A DNA stretch of 64,000 bases from Klebsiella spallanzanii. Its GTDB lineage: Bacteria > Pseudomonadota > Gammaproteobacteria > Enterobacterales > Enterobacteriaceae. Under the pieces are notes generated by a model. That model worked only from the letters and a program-made list of their open reading frames with translations. It searched no databases and was not told the DNA's origin. The stretch spans positions 62,001 to 126,000 of the forward strand of contig NZ_CABGGS010000043.1 in assembly GCF_902158555.1 (NCBI RefSeq). Reading direction: 5' to 3'. Positions 17,397-26,983 of the stretch are shown piece by piece; the stretch's first letter is position 1, and each line of letters opens with the position of its first letter. A program made the position numbers and the translations under genes.

Positions 17397-18283
17397 ATTT
17401 CTTCCTTTGTAGGATCCTCGTACTGTTGATAACAAAGAAAATACATGGCCAGGCTCAACGCTAATAAATCTGCCGACCCTCCGGGGCTAACCCATTTATC
17501 CAGACACCATGTATTAAATTCGCTAAGCTCATGTTCTATGCCTGGGTGGCTCATCCCTCCCAAACATACCAGGCGTTGCGCGCGCTGTTTCATTTCACCC
17601 AGCGCGCTGTGGCCAGCGCGTGAAAGTACGGTGGTATCATCACAATGGGCCATCAGCGCAAGCAGCGTATGAATCAGCGCTTCACGCCAGCCAAATCCCA
17701 GCGAGAGCGCCTGGCGCAGAGCGGGAAGTCCAATATTACAGACCAGCGGGAAGCCTTGTTCCGCCTCGCCGCGTACGCCCGTAATACCAAATTCCAGATA
17801 CAGTTTTTCGCCATGCGTTTGCGCTGAACGATGAGCGAGTGCGGCGAAATCATTGTGGCAAAGATCGAGGCAAATTCCGGCAACGCACTGGCTTAATGAT
17901 TCGCTGGAAAGCGGTTTTCCGCGGCCCAGAAGCCAGCCTGCTGCCGCCGATAAAATAGCTCCGGCAAAGAGAATACCGCGCTGGGTATTCACCTGATGGG
18001 TTGATTGCAGTAGCCTGCTCTCGTATTGAATGCCGATAAGACGTACTTTAGGAAATAAATCAGCCAGTGAGCCCTGGTGATATTCTCCAACCTGCGCACA
18101 GGCATGGAAGCAGGGGGCAATGGCCGAAGTACTGGTAATAAAAAGCCAGATATCCATATCGTCATGCGCACCTTGAGAATTTGGTGTCACCAGACCTGGT
18201 TTCGGCCAGGCGCAGACTTCCATTAATAGTGCCTTTAATAAGCACTCACCGATCCTTATTGTATTGACGGTTGGTTGGCCCAT
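17393..18283 (-). CDS. madG: Triphosphoribosyl-dephospho-CoA synthase MadG (MdcB-like)
   Basis: This CitG/MdcB family enzyme makes 2'-(5''-triphosphoribosyl)-3'-dephospho-CoA from dephospho-CoA and ATP, the precursor of the ACP prosthetic group. The 296-residue protein shows the family segments K-P-G-L-V near 28-32, G-A-H-D-D-M-D near 38-44, N-T-Q-R-G-I-L-F-A near 99-107, and a His/Asp-rich M-A-H-C-D-D-T near 210-216. It is the first gene of the operon; 200 bases upstream hold repeated TAACGTAA elements. The stop codon overlaps the start of the small membrane peptide. Confidence 0.92.
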   Translation of the reverse strand: MGQPTVNTIRIGECLLKALLMEVCAWPKPGLVTPNSQGAHDDMDIWLFITSTSAIAPCFHACAQVGEYHQGSLADLFPKVRLIGIQYESRLLQSTHQVNTQRGILFAGAILSAAAGWLLGRGKPLSSESLSQCVAGICLDLCHNDFAALAHRSAQTHGEKLYLEFGITGVRGEAEQGFPLVCNIGLPALRQALSLGFGWREALIHTLLALMAHCDDTTVLSRAGHSALGEMKQRAQRLVCLGGMSHPGIEHELSEFNTWCLDKWVSPGGSADLLALSLAMYFLCYQQYEDPTKEEI

Positions 18284-18360
18284 GGCGATTCTCTTTCTGC
18301 GCGTTCATTTATGAAAAATAAAACAAGAGAGAAAATAACATCGCTATTTTTAGAGAACAA

Positions 18361-18395
18361 TTACGTCTGGGGTAACGTAATTACGCTTAACGTAA
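18361..18395 (-). promoter_or_regulatory. Candidate operator of the mad operon
   Basis: Two copies of TAACGTAA (18373-18380 and 18388-18395) are spaced 15 bp start to start. A perfect palindrome CGTAATTACG (18376-18385) lies across the first, and a further TTACGT (18361-18366) is in inverted orientation. The spacing and symmetry fit binding by a dimeric or tetrameric LysR regulator about 80-110 bases upstream of madG. Binding is inferred. Confidence 0.55.
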
Positions 18396-18453
18396 CAAGA
18401 GGAGGGAAAAGCAACGATAAGAATGAGGGCGCTCACAGATTGTCATTTACGGC

Positions 18454-18481
18454 AAAAAAAATGCGGCGAAAATGCCGCATT
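18454..18481 (-). terminator. yhbW terminator
   Basis: On the minus strand an 8-bp stem AATGCGGC/GCCGCATT with a 6-base loop is followed by eight T residues, just after the yhbW stop. It also marks the boundary between the malonate block and the conserved chromosome. Confidence 0.92.
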
Positions 18482-18486
18482 GCTCA

Positions 18487-19494
18487 CTATCCGAGAAGCT
18501 CTTCTTTCACCTGCATCGCCAAATCAAATGAATGCAGGCGCGCCTGATTATCGAAGATTTGGCCGTTGACCATGATTTCATCTGCCTGGGTTTCCCGCAG
18601 AATGGATTCCAGCCCGTGGCGGATTTTGGCTTTATCACCCACCAGCGACATGCTCAGCGCCTGCTGGACGCCATACTGTTCAGAGGCAGACCATAGCTGA
18701 TGCATATTTTGTACCGGTGGCGGCAGCTGTCCTGCCTCGCCGCGGCGTAGTTTAACAAATGCCTGCTGCATTGAGGTAAACAGGAACTCCGCATCCCGGT
18801 CGCTATCGGCGGCAATGATGTTAATACACACCATAGCGTATGGCTTCTCTAACCGTTCTGACGGCTGGAAGTGGGTGCGATAGAGGTGCAGTGCCTGGAA
18901 TAGCATATCCGGCGCGAAGTGTGAGGCGAAGGCAAACGGCAGGCCAAGCTGCGCCGCCAGCTGCGCACTGTACAGGCTGGAGCCGAGCAGCCAGACCGGG
19001 ATTTTCTCGCCATAGCCGGGAACCGGGCGCACATGTGGGTTTGGGTCACGCGCGTCGAACCAATCTACCAGTTCCGCGACATCGCGCGGGAAGTTATCGA
19101 CATCTCCGCTCATGTGGCGACGAAGAGCGCGCATGGTGGGCTGATCGCTCCCCGGTGCGCGGCCAAGGCCAAGATCGATTCGCCCAGGATAAAGCGTATT
19201 GAGCGTACCGAACTGCTCGGCAATCACCAGTGGGGAATGATTGGGCAGCATCACGCCGCCGGAACCCAGATGCAGAGTGGTGGTATTCGCGGCAAGATAG
19301 CCAATCAGCACTGAAGTCGCAGCGCTGGCGATACCGACCATATTATGGTGCTCTGCCAGCCAGTAGCGGTGATAGCCGCGTTTTTCCGCCAGCAGCGCCA
19401 GGTCTAAAGAGTGCGAGAAGGCTTCCTTCGCGGAAGATCCTTGCGGGATCGGCGCCAGATCGAGCACCGAGAACGAAACAGATTTGTCAGTCAT
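18487..19494 (-). CDS. yhbW: Luciferase-like flavin monooxygenase family protein YhbW
   Basis: YhbW belongs to the bacterial luciferase-like, FMN-dependent monooxygenase superfamily; its substrate is unknown. The 335-residue protein has the TIM-barrel pattern with A-E-H-H-N-M near 48-53 and the [12 protein letters not shown] segment near 105-116, both diagnostic, and matches E. coli YhbW along its whole length. It is transcribed alone with its own terminator. In E. coli it is directly next to mtr, so its 3' side here marks the insertion point of the mad cluster. Confidence 0.94.
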   Translation of the reverse strand: MTDKSVSFSVLDLAPIPQGSSAKEAFSHSLDLALLAEKRGYHRYWLAEHHNMVGIASAATSVLIGYLAANTTTLHLGSGGVMLPNHSPLVIAEQFGTLNTLYPGRIDLGLGRAPGSDQPTMRALRRHMSGDVDNFPRDVAELVDWFDARDPNPHVRPVPGYGEKIPVWLLGSSLYSAQLAAQLGLPFAFASHFAPDMLFQALHLYRTHFQPSERLEKPYAMVCINIIAADSDRDAEFLFTSMQQAFVKLRRGEAGQLPPPVQNMHQLWSASEQYGVQQALSMSLVGDKAKIRHGLESILRETQADEIMVNGQIFDNQARLHSFDLAMQVKEELLG

Positions 19495-19637
19495 AAAGGC
19501 TCACTTTGCTACAGCATAGTCATCAGATTGAAGGTCTTCTTCCAGCCTGGCGCATTCGCGATGCGCCAGCCAGAAAAGCTGCATCTTTAATAATGCATTA
19601 AAATCTGAGCACTGTTGTTAACAAAGTGAGCGGTATA

Positions 19638-20516
19638 TCAGCTCTGTAATTCCAGCCCGGCGAGCCGCCGCCAGTAGCCGTTGCAGTCGCTATTTGCCGT
19701 CAACGGCAGCGGCGCTGCACCGTTTTCATTGGCGCGGAAGGCGTCCAGCATCGCGAATGTCTCGTTGCCCAGCGGCGACAGGCGAACCATATCGACCAGC
19801 CCGTTCATGGTGCTTAGCTCATTTCCGAGATTGTAGATGTAGCCGCTCATGGTCTGAATGCCGTTGAGGACGAACACCTGCTGATTTTCCTGCGAGAGCA
19901 CGTCGCGCCCGTTGGGGTATTTGATGCAGCAGGTTTCGCACTCGTCTTTTGGCCGGTCTTCCGAGCGGGCGGTAAAGCAGCGGGCGGAGTAGGCCAGCGG
20001 CAGATGGCCGTAGCTCAGGACCTCCACCTCGAACTGGTTACGAATGCCCAGTTCGTCGCACTGGGTCAGTAAATTCGCCAGCCAGTCGCGGGAAAGCTCA
20101 ACCGGCATGCACCAGCGCACCATGCCCTGTTTGAGCAGCAAACGCAGGGTGACGGCGTTATAGCAGTTGAGCGCATGACCGGCGACGAACGGCAGCTTGC
20201 GTTCAGCACACATATTGACGACGCCGAGATCGCTGGCTTCAATCAGAAATTCGCCGTTGTCGACATAGCGCTTCAGTTCGCCCAGTTCAGAGGACGCCTG
20301 CACCAGCGCGAGGGTGGAAAGCACCACCTGTTTACCGCTTCCCGCCAGCGCTTTTGCCATCTCGATCCAGTCGCCGACTTTGGTAGCACGACGTTTGCTG
20401 CACACCGCTTCGCCGAGATAAATCGTATCTGCGCTGCAGTTTGCCGCCTGCTGGTAAAAATCTTCCAGCGTCTCTTTTGGCCAGTAATAAAGCACAGGCC
20501 CTAATGAATATTTCAT
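19638..20516 (-). CDS. ubiV: O2-independent ubiquinone hydroxylation protein UbiV
   Basis: UbiV forms a heterodimer with UbiU that hydroxylates ubiquinone precursors without oxygen, using prephenate as oxygen donor. It is a peptidase U32-type [4Fe-4S] protein; the cluster ligands correspond to Cys39, Cys180, Cys193 and Cys197, all present in the 292-residue product. A start six codons upstream is possible, but the ATG at 20516 gives the E. coli length and N-terminus MKYSLGP. The gene follows ubiU by 8 bases in one operon. Confidence 0.95.
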   Translation of the reverse strand: MKYSLGPVLYYWPKETLEDFYQQAANCSADTIYLGEAVCSKRRATKVGDWIEMAKALAGSGKQVVLSTLALVQASSELGELKRYVDNGEFLIEASDLGVVNMCAERKLPFVAGHALNCYNAVTLRLLLKQGMVRWCMPVELSRDWLANLLTQCDELGIRNQFEVEVLSYGHLPLAYSARCFTARSEDRPKDECETCCIKYPNGRDVLSQENQQVFVLNGIQTMSGYIYNLGNELSTMNGLVDMVRLSPLGNETFAMLDAFRANENGAAPLPLTANSDCNGYWRRLAGLELQS

Positions 20517-20524
20517 TGCTGTTC

Positions 20525-21520
20525 TCACTGCCATTTACGGTGATAGGCGCCAAGGGTGGTCTGCGTCCCTTCGGACATTGAGCCAAGAGTTTCCATCCAC
20601 GCAGACTGCGGTACGAAGTTTTGCGGATCGGCTTTGCAGCGATCGATCGCCTGACGCCATACTTTCGCCACCTGAGTGACGTACGCCGGGCTGCGCTGAC
20701 GGCCCTCAATTTTCACCGACGCAATATTGGCTGCCATCAGCTCCGGCAACAGTTCCAGCGTGTTCAGGCTGGTAGGCTCTTCCAGCGCGTGATAGCGCTC
20801 GCCATCTACCAGGTAACGGCCTTTGCACAGCGTCGGATAACCGGCGTTTTCGCCATCCTGATAACGGTCAATCAGCACTTCATTAAGGCGTGATTCCAGC
20901 CCCTGCGGCGTTTGCTGCCAGCGGACGAAACGCGCAGGCGAGCAGGCACCGACGGTATTCGGCGATTCACCGGTCAAGTATGAAGAGAGATAGCAGCGGC
21001 CTTCCGCCATGATGCACAGGCTGCCGAAGGCGAAGACCTCCAGCGGCACCGGCGTGGTGCGCGCCAGCTGTTTAACCTGATGAATCGACAGCACGCGCGG
21101 CAACACCACGCGAGCAACGTCAAAATTGCGATGATAAAAACGAACCGCCTCTTCATTGGTCGCTGATGCCTGGACGGAAACGTGGCGCTCAATATGCGGA
21201 TAGCGCTCGGCGGCATATTCCAGCATCGCGATATCGGCGAGGATTAGCGCATCGGCCCCCAGTTGGGCTGCCATGTCGACCGCGCGCTGCCAGCGGGCAT
21301 AACCATCAGGATGAGCAAAGGTGTTGATGGCGATATGCAGCTTGCGGCGGTGCTGGTGCACAAAGCTGACCGCTTCCTGTAGTTTCTTTTCGGTGAAATT
21401 AAGGCCGGCAAAGTGGCGGGCGTTAGTGTCATCTTTCAGCCCGATATAGACGGCATCGGCACCGTTTTCGATGGCCGCCTTAAGCGCCGGAAGGTTACCG
21501 GCTGGGCAGAGCAGCTCCAT
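20525..21520 (-). CDS. ubiU: O2-independent ubiquinone hydroxylation protein UbiU
   Basis: UbiU is the 331-residue partner of UbiV and also a U32-family [4Fe-4S] protein. The four cluster cysteines known in E. coli (169, 176, 193, 232) are at identical positions, in G-S-L-C, G-R-C, G-A-C and L-C-K. The N-terminus M-E-L-L-C-P-A-G-N is typical. It is divergently transcribed from ubiT across a 221-base interval, and the three genes are needed together for anaerobic ubiquinone synthesis. FNR-type control is known in E. coli; I did not find a clean FNR palindrome here. Confidence 0.96.
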   Translation of the reverse strand: MELLCPAGNLPALKAAIENGADAVYIGLKDDTNARHFAGLNFTEKKLQEAVSFVHQHRRKLHIAINTFAHPDGYARWQRAVDMAAQLGADALILADIAMLEYAAERYPHIERHVSVQASATNEEAVRFYHRNFDVARVVLPRVLSIHQVKQLARTTPVPLEVFAFGSLCIMAEGRCYLSSYLTGESPNTVGACSPARFVRWQQTPQGLESRLNEVLIDRYQDGENAGYPTLCKGRYLVDGERYHALEEPTSLNTLELLPELMAANIASVKIEGRQRSPAYVTQVAKVWRQAIDRCKADPQNFVPQSAWMETLGSMSEGTQTTLGAYHRKWQ

Positions 21521-21741
21521 AATTTTTCCTGAAAAACGCGGCCTGTCAGGGACGCTGGATGGTTAATGAGCTGGGATTTTAGTTAACCTTCTGGTGACAA
21601 TTTTTGATTTGAGGCAGTTAAAAGCGTATTGGCGGGATCAATACCAGGTACTCGACATCGTGATTTTGTTGATTTACGCCGCTATGTCGTTTATTTGATA
21701 TGGCACAATAGAGGAACTATTGCATTCATGGAGTAAAGCTT

Positions 21742-22266
21742 GTGTTGGATAAACTGCGTTCCAAACTGGTTCAATTTGGCCCGTCAATGATGAGCGTGCC
21801 GGTTAAGTTGGCGCCTTTTGCCCTCAAGCGCCAGGTGCTGGAACAAGTATTAAGCTGGCAGTTTCGCCAGGCGCTGGCGGATGGGGAACTGGATTTTCTT
21901 GAGGGGCGCTGGTTAAGTATTAATGTGCGTGATATTGGCCTGCTGTGGTATACCTCAGTTGTGGATGGCCGCTTAGTGGTGAGCTCTGAGGCTGAAGCCG
22001 ACGTCAGCTTTAGCGCTGATGCCAGCGACTTGCTGATGATTGCGGCGCGCAAGCAGGATCCGGATACGCTGTTCTTCCAGCGTCGCCTGGTTATCGAAGG
22101 CGATACCGAGCTGGGACTGTATGTAAAAAACCTGATGGATGCCATTGAGCTGGAGCAGATGCCTAAGGCGCTGCGTATTATGCTGCTGCAGCTGGCGGAC
22201 TTTGTTGAAGCTGGCCTGAAAGGCCCGCAGAAACCTGAACAGACATCGGTAGGTGAGGCATGCTGA
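21742..22266 (+). CDS. ubiT: Ubiquinone accessory lipid-binding protein UbiT
   Basis: UbiT has an SCP2 (sterol carrier protein) domain that binds the hydrophobic quinone intermediates and is required with UbiU and UbiV for anaerobic ubiquinone synthesis. The 174-residue product matches E. coli YhbT through the ASDLLMIAARKQDPDTLFFQ region near 92-111. Translation starts at a GTG at 21742 with GGAG about nine bases upstream, giving the E. coli N-terminus MLDKLRS. The end overlaps the yhbS start by 7 bases, so the two are coupled. Confidence 0.95.
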   Translation: MLDKLRSKLVQFGPSMMSVPVKLAPFALKRQVLEQVLSWQFRQALADGELDFLEGRWLSINVRDIGLLWYTSVVDGRLVVSSEAEADVSFSADASDLLMIAARKQDPDTLFFQRRLVIEGDTELGLYVKNLMDAIELEQMPKALRIMLLQLADFVEAGLKGPQKPEQTSVGEAC

Positions 22267-22763
22267 TTCGAGTAGAGATTGGAATTGATGCACCGGGAAT
22301 CGACGCGTTGTTGCGTCGCACCTTCGGCAGCGATGCGGAAGCCGATCTGGTGCACAGCCTACGTGAAGATGGCCTGATCACGCTGGGCGTGGTGGCGACG
22401 GATGACGAAGGCCAGGTTGTTGGCTATGTCGCTTTTAGCCCGGTTGCTGTTGAAGGTGAAGAACTACAGTGGGTCGGGCTGGCTCCGCTGGCGGTAGATG
22501 AAAGCTACCGCGGTCAGGGGATCGGGCGTCAGTTGGTCTATGAAGGGCTGGATTCGTTGAATGAATTTGGCTACGCCGCGGTTGTCACCCTTGGCGACCC
22601 GTCGCTGTATGGTCGTCTGGGCTTTGAACCTGCGGCGCATTTTGACCTGCGCTGCCGCTGGCCGGATACCGCCGAGACTTTCCAGGTCCATCGCCTGGCC
22701 GATGATGCGCTGGAAGGTGTGCACGGTTTAGTCGAGTATAGCGACCACTTCAATCGCTTCTGA
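22260..22763 (+). CDS. yhbS: GNAT-family N-acetyltransferase YhbS
   Basis: The 167-residue protein is a GCN5-related acetyltransferase. The acetyl-CoA pyrophosphate-binding loop is seen as [10 protein letters not shown] near 82-91, and Y-G-R-L-G-F-E-P near 116-123 is the motif B region. The substrate is unknown; in E. coli yhbS is a target of small-RNA regulation. It overlaps ubiT at the 5' end, and its last 14 bases overlap the convergent yhbQ. Confidence 0.93.
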   Translation: MLIRVEIGIDAPGIDALLRRTFGSDAEADLVHSLREDGLITLGVVATDDEGQVVGYVAFSPVAVEGEELQWVGLAPLAVDESYRGQGIGRQLVYEGLDSLNEFGYAAVVTLGDPSLYGRLGFEPAAHFDLRCRWPDTAETFQVHRLADDALEGVHGLVEYSDHFNRF

Positions 22764-23034
22764 GACCCTCCAGTAGAGTCTCAAACGAACCATCTCCGGC
22801 AACGAGGCGCTCTTTCTGGCGCTTCGTTAACTGCTTAATACGATACTCCAGCTTTAGCGCTAGTGAGTGTTCACCAACTTTTCGACTGAAAGCCAGCTGA
22901 AGCTCTCCTTTTCCCCGCAACGCTTTCGCTCCCTTGCCATCCTGGTGCTGGCAAAAACGGCGAGAAACATCGGTGGTAATCCCGGTATAGAGCCGATTAT
23001 CGGCGGTACGAATCAGATAGAGAAACCAGCACAC
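22750..23034 (-). CDS. yhbQ: GIY-YIG nuclease-like protein YhbQ
   Basis: YhbQ is a 94-residue single-domain member of the GIY-YIG superfamily, UvrC/Slx1-like. The motif appears as L-Y-L-I near 5-8 and Y-T-G-I-T near 17-21, followed by the conserved R in D-V-S-R-R-F near 23-28 and a K-x-x-E-Y-R-I-K region near 62-70. E. coli YhbQ has been linked to DNA damage responses, but its exact substrate is not settled. It is convergent with yhbS (14-base overlap) and divergent from yhbP. Confidence 0.93.
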   Translation of the reverse strand: MCWFLYLIRTADNRLYTGITTDVSRRFCQHQDGKGAKALRGKGELQLAFSRKVGEHSLALKLEYRIKQLTKRQKERLVAGDGSFETLLEGLRSD

Positions 23035-23056
23035 GGTACACAGGTCGCTATGTTAA

Positions 23057-23527
<471 letters not shown>

Positions 23528-23617
23528 TCTCCGCTTTGACGTGCAGATCCCTCCGTTTACGACATACTTTTGCTAAGCCGTCCGCTGTTGAATGACAGCT
23601 TAGCTGAAGGAGGAATA

Positions 23618-24262
23618 ATGACTCAGGTACTTATAACAGGGGCTACCGGGCTGGTTGGTGGGCACTTACTTCTAATGTTGATTCAGGAGCCGCGAATCAC
23701 CGCGATAACTGCGCCAACCCGTCGTCCGCTAGCCGATGTGCAAGGAATTCTCAATCCGCACGATCCGCAATTAAGCGATGCGCTGGCGCAGGTTTTCGAT
23801 CCGGTGGATATCGTTTTTTGCTGCCTGGGAACGACGCTGCGCGATGCGGGTAGTAAAGAGGCATTTATTCACGCTGATTATACACTGGTGGTCGATACGG
23901 CATTGACCGGTTTGCGCCTGGGGGCTAAGCATATGCTGGTGGTCAGCGCGATGGGGGCGGACCCGCACTCAATGTTTTTCTACAATCGCGTTAAGGGTGA
24001 AATGGAGCAGGCACTGCGTGCCCAGGCATGGCAGCGGCTGACCTTTGCCCGGCCCTCGATGTTGCTTGGGGAGCGCCAGAAGAAACGGGGTAATGAGGTC
24101 GTGCTGGCTCCGCTGTTTCGCCTGCTGCCGGGCAACTGGAAATCCATCGAGGCCCGCGACGTCGCGCGAGCGATGCTGACTGAAGCCCTCGCACCTTCGC
24201 AAGAAGGCATCACGGTACTGTCGTCGGCAAAACTACGTGAAATCGCTGCCCGCGAGGCGTAG
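23618..24262 (+). CDS. yraR: NAD(P)-binding Rossmann-fold protein YraR
   Basis: This 214-residue short-chain-dehydrogenase-like protein begins with a nucleotide-binding loop [11 protein letters not shown] near 4-14. Y-N-R-V-K-G-E near 126-132 takes the place of the Y-x-x-x-K catalytic motif. It belongs to the NAD(P)H-binding oxidoreductase group (human HTATIP2/TIP30-like); the substrate is unknown. The ATG at 23618 has AAGGAGGA at ideal spacing, which excludes a start 16 codons upstream. An inverted repeat GCTAAGC/GCTTAGC (23572-23604) precedes the ribosome site. Confidence 0.92.
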   Translation: MTQVLITGATGLVGGHLLLMLIQEPRITAITAPTRRPLADVQGILNPHDPQLSDALAQVFDPVDIVFCCLGTTLRDAGSKEAFIHADYTLVVDTALTGLRLGAKHMLVVSAMGADPHSMFFYNRVKGEMEQALRAQAWQRLTFARPSMLLGERQKKRGNEVVLAPLFRLLPGNWKSIEARDVARAMLTEALAPSQEGITVLSSAKLREIAAREA

Positions 24263-24308
24263 TATTCAGCGCTTCAATTTATAAGCACACTTCTTGCTGG
24301 GGAATGCT

Positions 24309-25349
24309 ATGGCTGGTCAGTCTTCTTCTCAGGCGGCATCACCGTTTCAATGGTGGAAGCCCGCGCTCTTTTTTCTCGTCGTTATCATCGGCCTGTGGTT
24401 CGTCAAATGGCAGCCTTACTATGGCAAAGCATTCACTGCCGCTGAGACGCACAGTATCGGTAAATCTATTCTGGCCGACGGCGATGCCAATCCGTTAACC
24501 GCAGCCTGGAACTATGCGCTGGTCTATTTTCTGGCGGTCTGGAAAGCGGCGGTATTGGGCGTGTTGCTTGGCTCGTTGATTCAGGTTTTGATTCCTCGCA
24601 ACTGGCTGTTGCGTACGCTGGGGCAGTCGCGCTTTCGCGGTACGCTGCTGGGCGCGGTTTTCTCACTGCCAGGCATGATGTGTACCTGCTGTGCCGCGCC
24701 GGTGGCGGCGGGCATGCGTAAGCAGCAGGTCTCGATGGGCGGCGCGCTGGCATTCTGGCTGGGTAACCCGCTGCTCAATCCGGCGACCCTGGTATTTATG
24801 GGCTTTGTGCTGGGCTGGCAGTTTGCATTGATTCGGTTAGTCGCCGGGCTGGTGACGGTGCTGGTGGTGGCAACGCTGGTTCAGAAGTGGGTAAAAGAGG
24901 CGGCGACGCAGCCCTCGAAGGTACCTGAGTTGTCGATGGAAACGACGCAAGGTGGTTTTTTCAGCCGCTGGCTGCGTGCACTGTGGACGCTGTTCTGGAA
25001 TACCATCCCGGTCTATATCCTGGCGGTGCTGGTGCTGGGAGCCGCCCGGGTGTGGCTATTCCCGCATGCCAATGGCGTGGTGGATAACACGCTGTTCTGG
25101 GTGATTGCCATGGCGATTGCGGGCTGCCTGTTTGTTATTCCGACGGCGGCGGAGATCCCTATCGTTCAGACCATGATGCTGGCGGGAATGGGCGTCGCGC
25201 CCGCGCTGGCGCTGCTCATCACGCTGCCTGCGGTTAGCGTACCGTCGCTGATTATGTTGCGCAAAGCGTTTCCGGCGAAAGCGCTGTGGCTGACCGGCGG
25301 ACTGGTGGTGCTATGCGGCGCGGTGGTTGGGGGCGTCGCTTTATTCTGA
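24309..25349 (+). CDS. yraQ: UPF0718 permease YraQ
   Basis: YraQ is a predicted inner-membrane permease of the ArsP/UPF0718 family, 346 residues with about eight membrane spans. The L-P-G-M-M-C-T-C-C-A-A-P-V near 120-132 holds the conserved cysteines, and I-P-T-A-A-E-I-P-I-V-Q near 282-292 is the second inverted-repeat loop. Related ArsP proteins export organoarsenicals; the E. coli substrate is unknown. The ATG at 24309 gives the E. coli N-terminus; a TTG 15 bases earlier is less likely. The gene ends convergently with dolP. Confidence 0.92.
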   Translation: MAGQSSSQAASPFQWWKPALFFLVVIIGLWFVKWQPYYGKAFTAAETHSIGKSILADGDANPLTAAWNYALVYFLAVWKAAVLGVLLGSLIQVLIPRNWLLRTLGQSRFRGTLLGAVFSLPGMMCTCCAAPVAAGMRKQQVSMGGALAFWLGNPLLNPATLVFMGFVLGWQFALIRLVAGLVTVLVVATLVQKWVKEAATQPSKVPELSMETTQGGFFSRWLRALWTLFWNTIPVYILAVLVLGAARVWLFPHANGVVDNTLFWVIAMAIAGCLFVIPTAAEIPIVQTMMLAGMGVAPALALLITLPAVSVPSLIMLRKAFPAKALWLTGGLVVLCGAVVGGVALF

Positions 25350-25355
25350 TGATCT

Positions 25356-25388
25356 TCCCGGGGGGCGGCGCGATGCGCCTGCCCGGGA
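25356..25388. terminator. Nested hairpin between yraQ and dolP
   Basis: An outer 7-bp stem TCCCGGG/CCCGGGA encloses an inner GGCGC/GCGCC stem. It separates two convergent genes. Neither side has a T-run, so it could be a weak bidirectional terminator or a REP-like element. Confidence 0.5.
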
Positions 25389-25398
25389 TATATCGCGT

Positions 25399-25974
25399 TT
25401 ATTTGATATAGGTAAACGCGGTGGTGACACGAGACACGCCGCTTACCCGGCTGGCGATATCCGCCGCTGCGCGCCCTTCACGGTCGGTGACCAGACCCAT
25501 CAGGAACACTTCGCTGTTTTCCGTGGTGACTTTCACATTGGAAGATTTCACCTGGTCGGTACCCAGCAGCTGGGAGCGGACTTTGGTGGTAATCCAGGTG
25601 TCTGAAGAGGCGGTACCTAAGCCGATGGGCTGGCCCTGGCGTACTTCGTTAAATACCTCCGTCGTGCCTTCTACGCCCATTGCGATTTGCTTCGCGCGCG
25701 CGGAAAGATCCGACGTTGGTGATTGCCCGGTCAGCAGAACTTTACCCTGGTACGCGGTAACGTTGATGCGGGCCTGTTTCTTAATCTGTTCATCTTTCGA
25801 CAGGGCGCTGTTGACGCGTAGCTCCAGCGTGCTGTCATCAACCTGAGTCCCCACCGTACGTGGGTCGGTGGCGGCTTTAGTGCCGACAGCTGCCGTTCCG
25901 ACTACCGCTGCAGCAACGCATCCCTGAAGCAGTAGCGCAGAAAGCAGAATGGCGAGGGGCGAGAGAGCCTTCAT
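25399..25974 (-). CDS. dolP: Outer-membrane lipoprotein DolP (dual BON domains)
   Basis: DolP (formerly YraP) is an outer-membrane lipoprotein that binds phospholipid at the division site and supports amidase activation and outer-membrane integrity. The 191-residue precursor has a lipobox L-Q-G-C19. Two BON domains follow, about 45-113 and 120-190, each with the G-x-V-x-L-x-G pattern (G-K-V-L-L-T-G and S-E-V-F-L-M-G). It lies 9 bases after diaA and ends the lpoA-yraN-diaA-dolP gene string, all in one direction. Confidence 0.96.
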   Translation of the reverse strand: MKALSPLAILLSALLLQGCVAAAVVGTAAVGTKAATDPRTVGTQVDDSTLELRVNSALSKDEQIKKQARINVTAYQGKVLLTGQSPTSDLSARAKQIAMGVEGTTEVFNEVRQGQPIGLGTASSDTWITTKVRSQLLGTDQVKSSNVKVTTENSEVFLMGLVTDREGRAAADIASRVSGVSRVTTAFTYIK

Positions 25975-25983
25975 GTGTTCTCC

Positions 25984-26574
25984 TTAATCGTCCTGGTGTG
26001 GAAAAAGCGTGTTATCGATTAAATCGCACAGACAATTGACGGTGAGCATGTGCATTTCCTGAATTCGCGCACTGCGATGCGAAGGAATGCGGATTTCGAC
26101 GTCCTGCTGCCCTAACAGGCCAGCCAGTTCACCGCCGTCATAACCGGTTAACGCCACGATAGTCATATCGCGGGTGACTGCCGCTTCCACGGCTTTCACG
26201 ATATCCCGGCTATTGCCGCGCGTAGAAATCGCCAGCAGTACATCGCCAGCGTGTCCCAACGCACGTACCTGTTTGGCATAAATTTCGTCATGCAGGCGAT
26301 CGTTGGCAATTGCGGTTAAGACCACATTATCGGTATTTAGTGCAATGGCGGGTAAACCAGGGCGCTCTGTTTCAAAACGATTGATCATGCTGGCAGCAAA
26401 ATGCTGTGCGTTGGCGGCGGAGGTGCCATTACCACAACAGAGGATTTTGTTACCGTTCAGCAGCGACTGGACGAGCGTCATAGCCGCACGGGAGATGGCG
26501 TCCGGGAGTGCTTCCGCTGCTGCAATTTGGGTTTGAATGCTTTCGGTGAAGCAGGCTTTGATTCTGTCGAGCAC
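25984..26574 (-). CDS. diaA: DnaA initiator-associating protein DiaA
   Basis: DiaA is a homotetrameric SIS-domain protein that binds DnaA and promotes timely replication initiation at oriC. The product is 196 residues from a GTG start at 26574 ([12 protein letters not shown]), matching E. coli length, with AAGGGA five bases upstream; a longer ATG start at 26607 overlaps yraN and adds residues absent from the family. The SIS motif [11 protein letters not shown] near 48-58 and S-T-R-G-N-S near 118-123 are intact. Confidence 0.95.
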   Translation of the reverse strand: MLDRIKACFTESIQTQIAAAEALPDAISRAAMTLVQSLLNGNKILCCGNGTSAANAQHFAASMINRFETERPGLPAIALNTDNVVLTAIANDRLHDEIYAKQVRALGHAGDVLLAISTRGNSRDIVKAVEAAVTRDMTIVALTGYDGGELAGLLGQQDVEIRIPSHRSARIQEMHMLTVNCLCDLIDNTLFPHQDD

Positions 26575-26596
26575 GGGATCCCTTAATTCACATACG

Positions 26597-26983
26597 CTAT
26601 TCGCCAAAGGCGTTTTTTAGCCATTGGATGTCGTTTCCGGTGAAGGCTACCACATCGAAACGGCAATCCACAGTCTCAAAACTCCCATTATGTCGGGAGA
26701 GCCACAGACGCGCGGCTTTGAGCAGTTTTTGTTGCTTTTGCAGCGTGACGCTGGTGGCGGCATCGCCGTAGTTTGCGCTGCGACGATAGCGCACCTCGAC
26801 AAAGACGGTGACGCTACCATCGCGCATAATGAGGTCAATTTCGCCGCCGCGTTCATGAACGTTAGCGGCGATAAAACGCAGACCCTGACTCTCCAGCCAG
26901 CGGCGGGCCTGGGCTTCCCAGGCGTCGCCGGTCTGTTTACTTAGTTGGCTGCGACGATTTGTCCACCCTGGTACTTGAGCCAT
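26597..26983 (-). CDS. yraN: UPF0102 nuclease-fold protein YraN
   Basis: A small restriction-endonuclease-fold protein of unknown role, 128 residues from the ATG at 26983. The predicted active-site pattern G-G-E-I-D-L-I near 48-54 and V-F-V-E-V-R-Y-R near 62-69 corresponds to E-x-D and E-x-R/K of Holliday-resolvase-like nucleases. The start lies within the 3' end of lpoA (43-base overlap), as in E. coli, indicating coupled expression. A start eight codons upstream is also open. Confidence 0.9.
   Translation of the reverse strand: MAQVPGWTNRRSQLSKQTGDAWEAQARRWLESQGLRFIAANVHERGGEIDLIMRDGSVTVFVEVRYRRSANYGDAATSVTLQKQQKLLKAARLWLSRHNGSFETVDCRFDVVAFTGNDIQWLKNAFGE

Noticed and set aside
7347-18283. 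Reading the malonate cluster as the biotin-independent mdc operon
   Set aside because: It contains a biotinyl carrier (madF), a Na+-pump subunit (madB) and an ACP ligase (madH), and has no mdcH.
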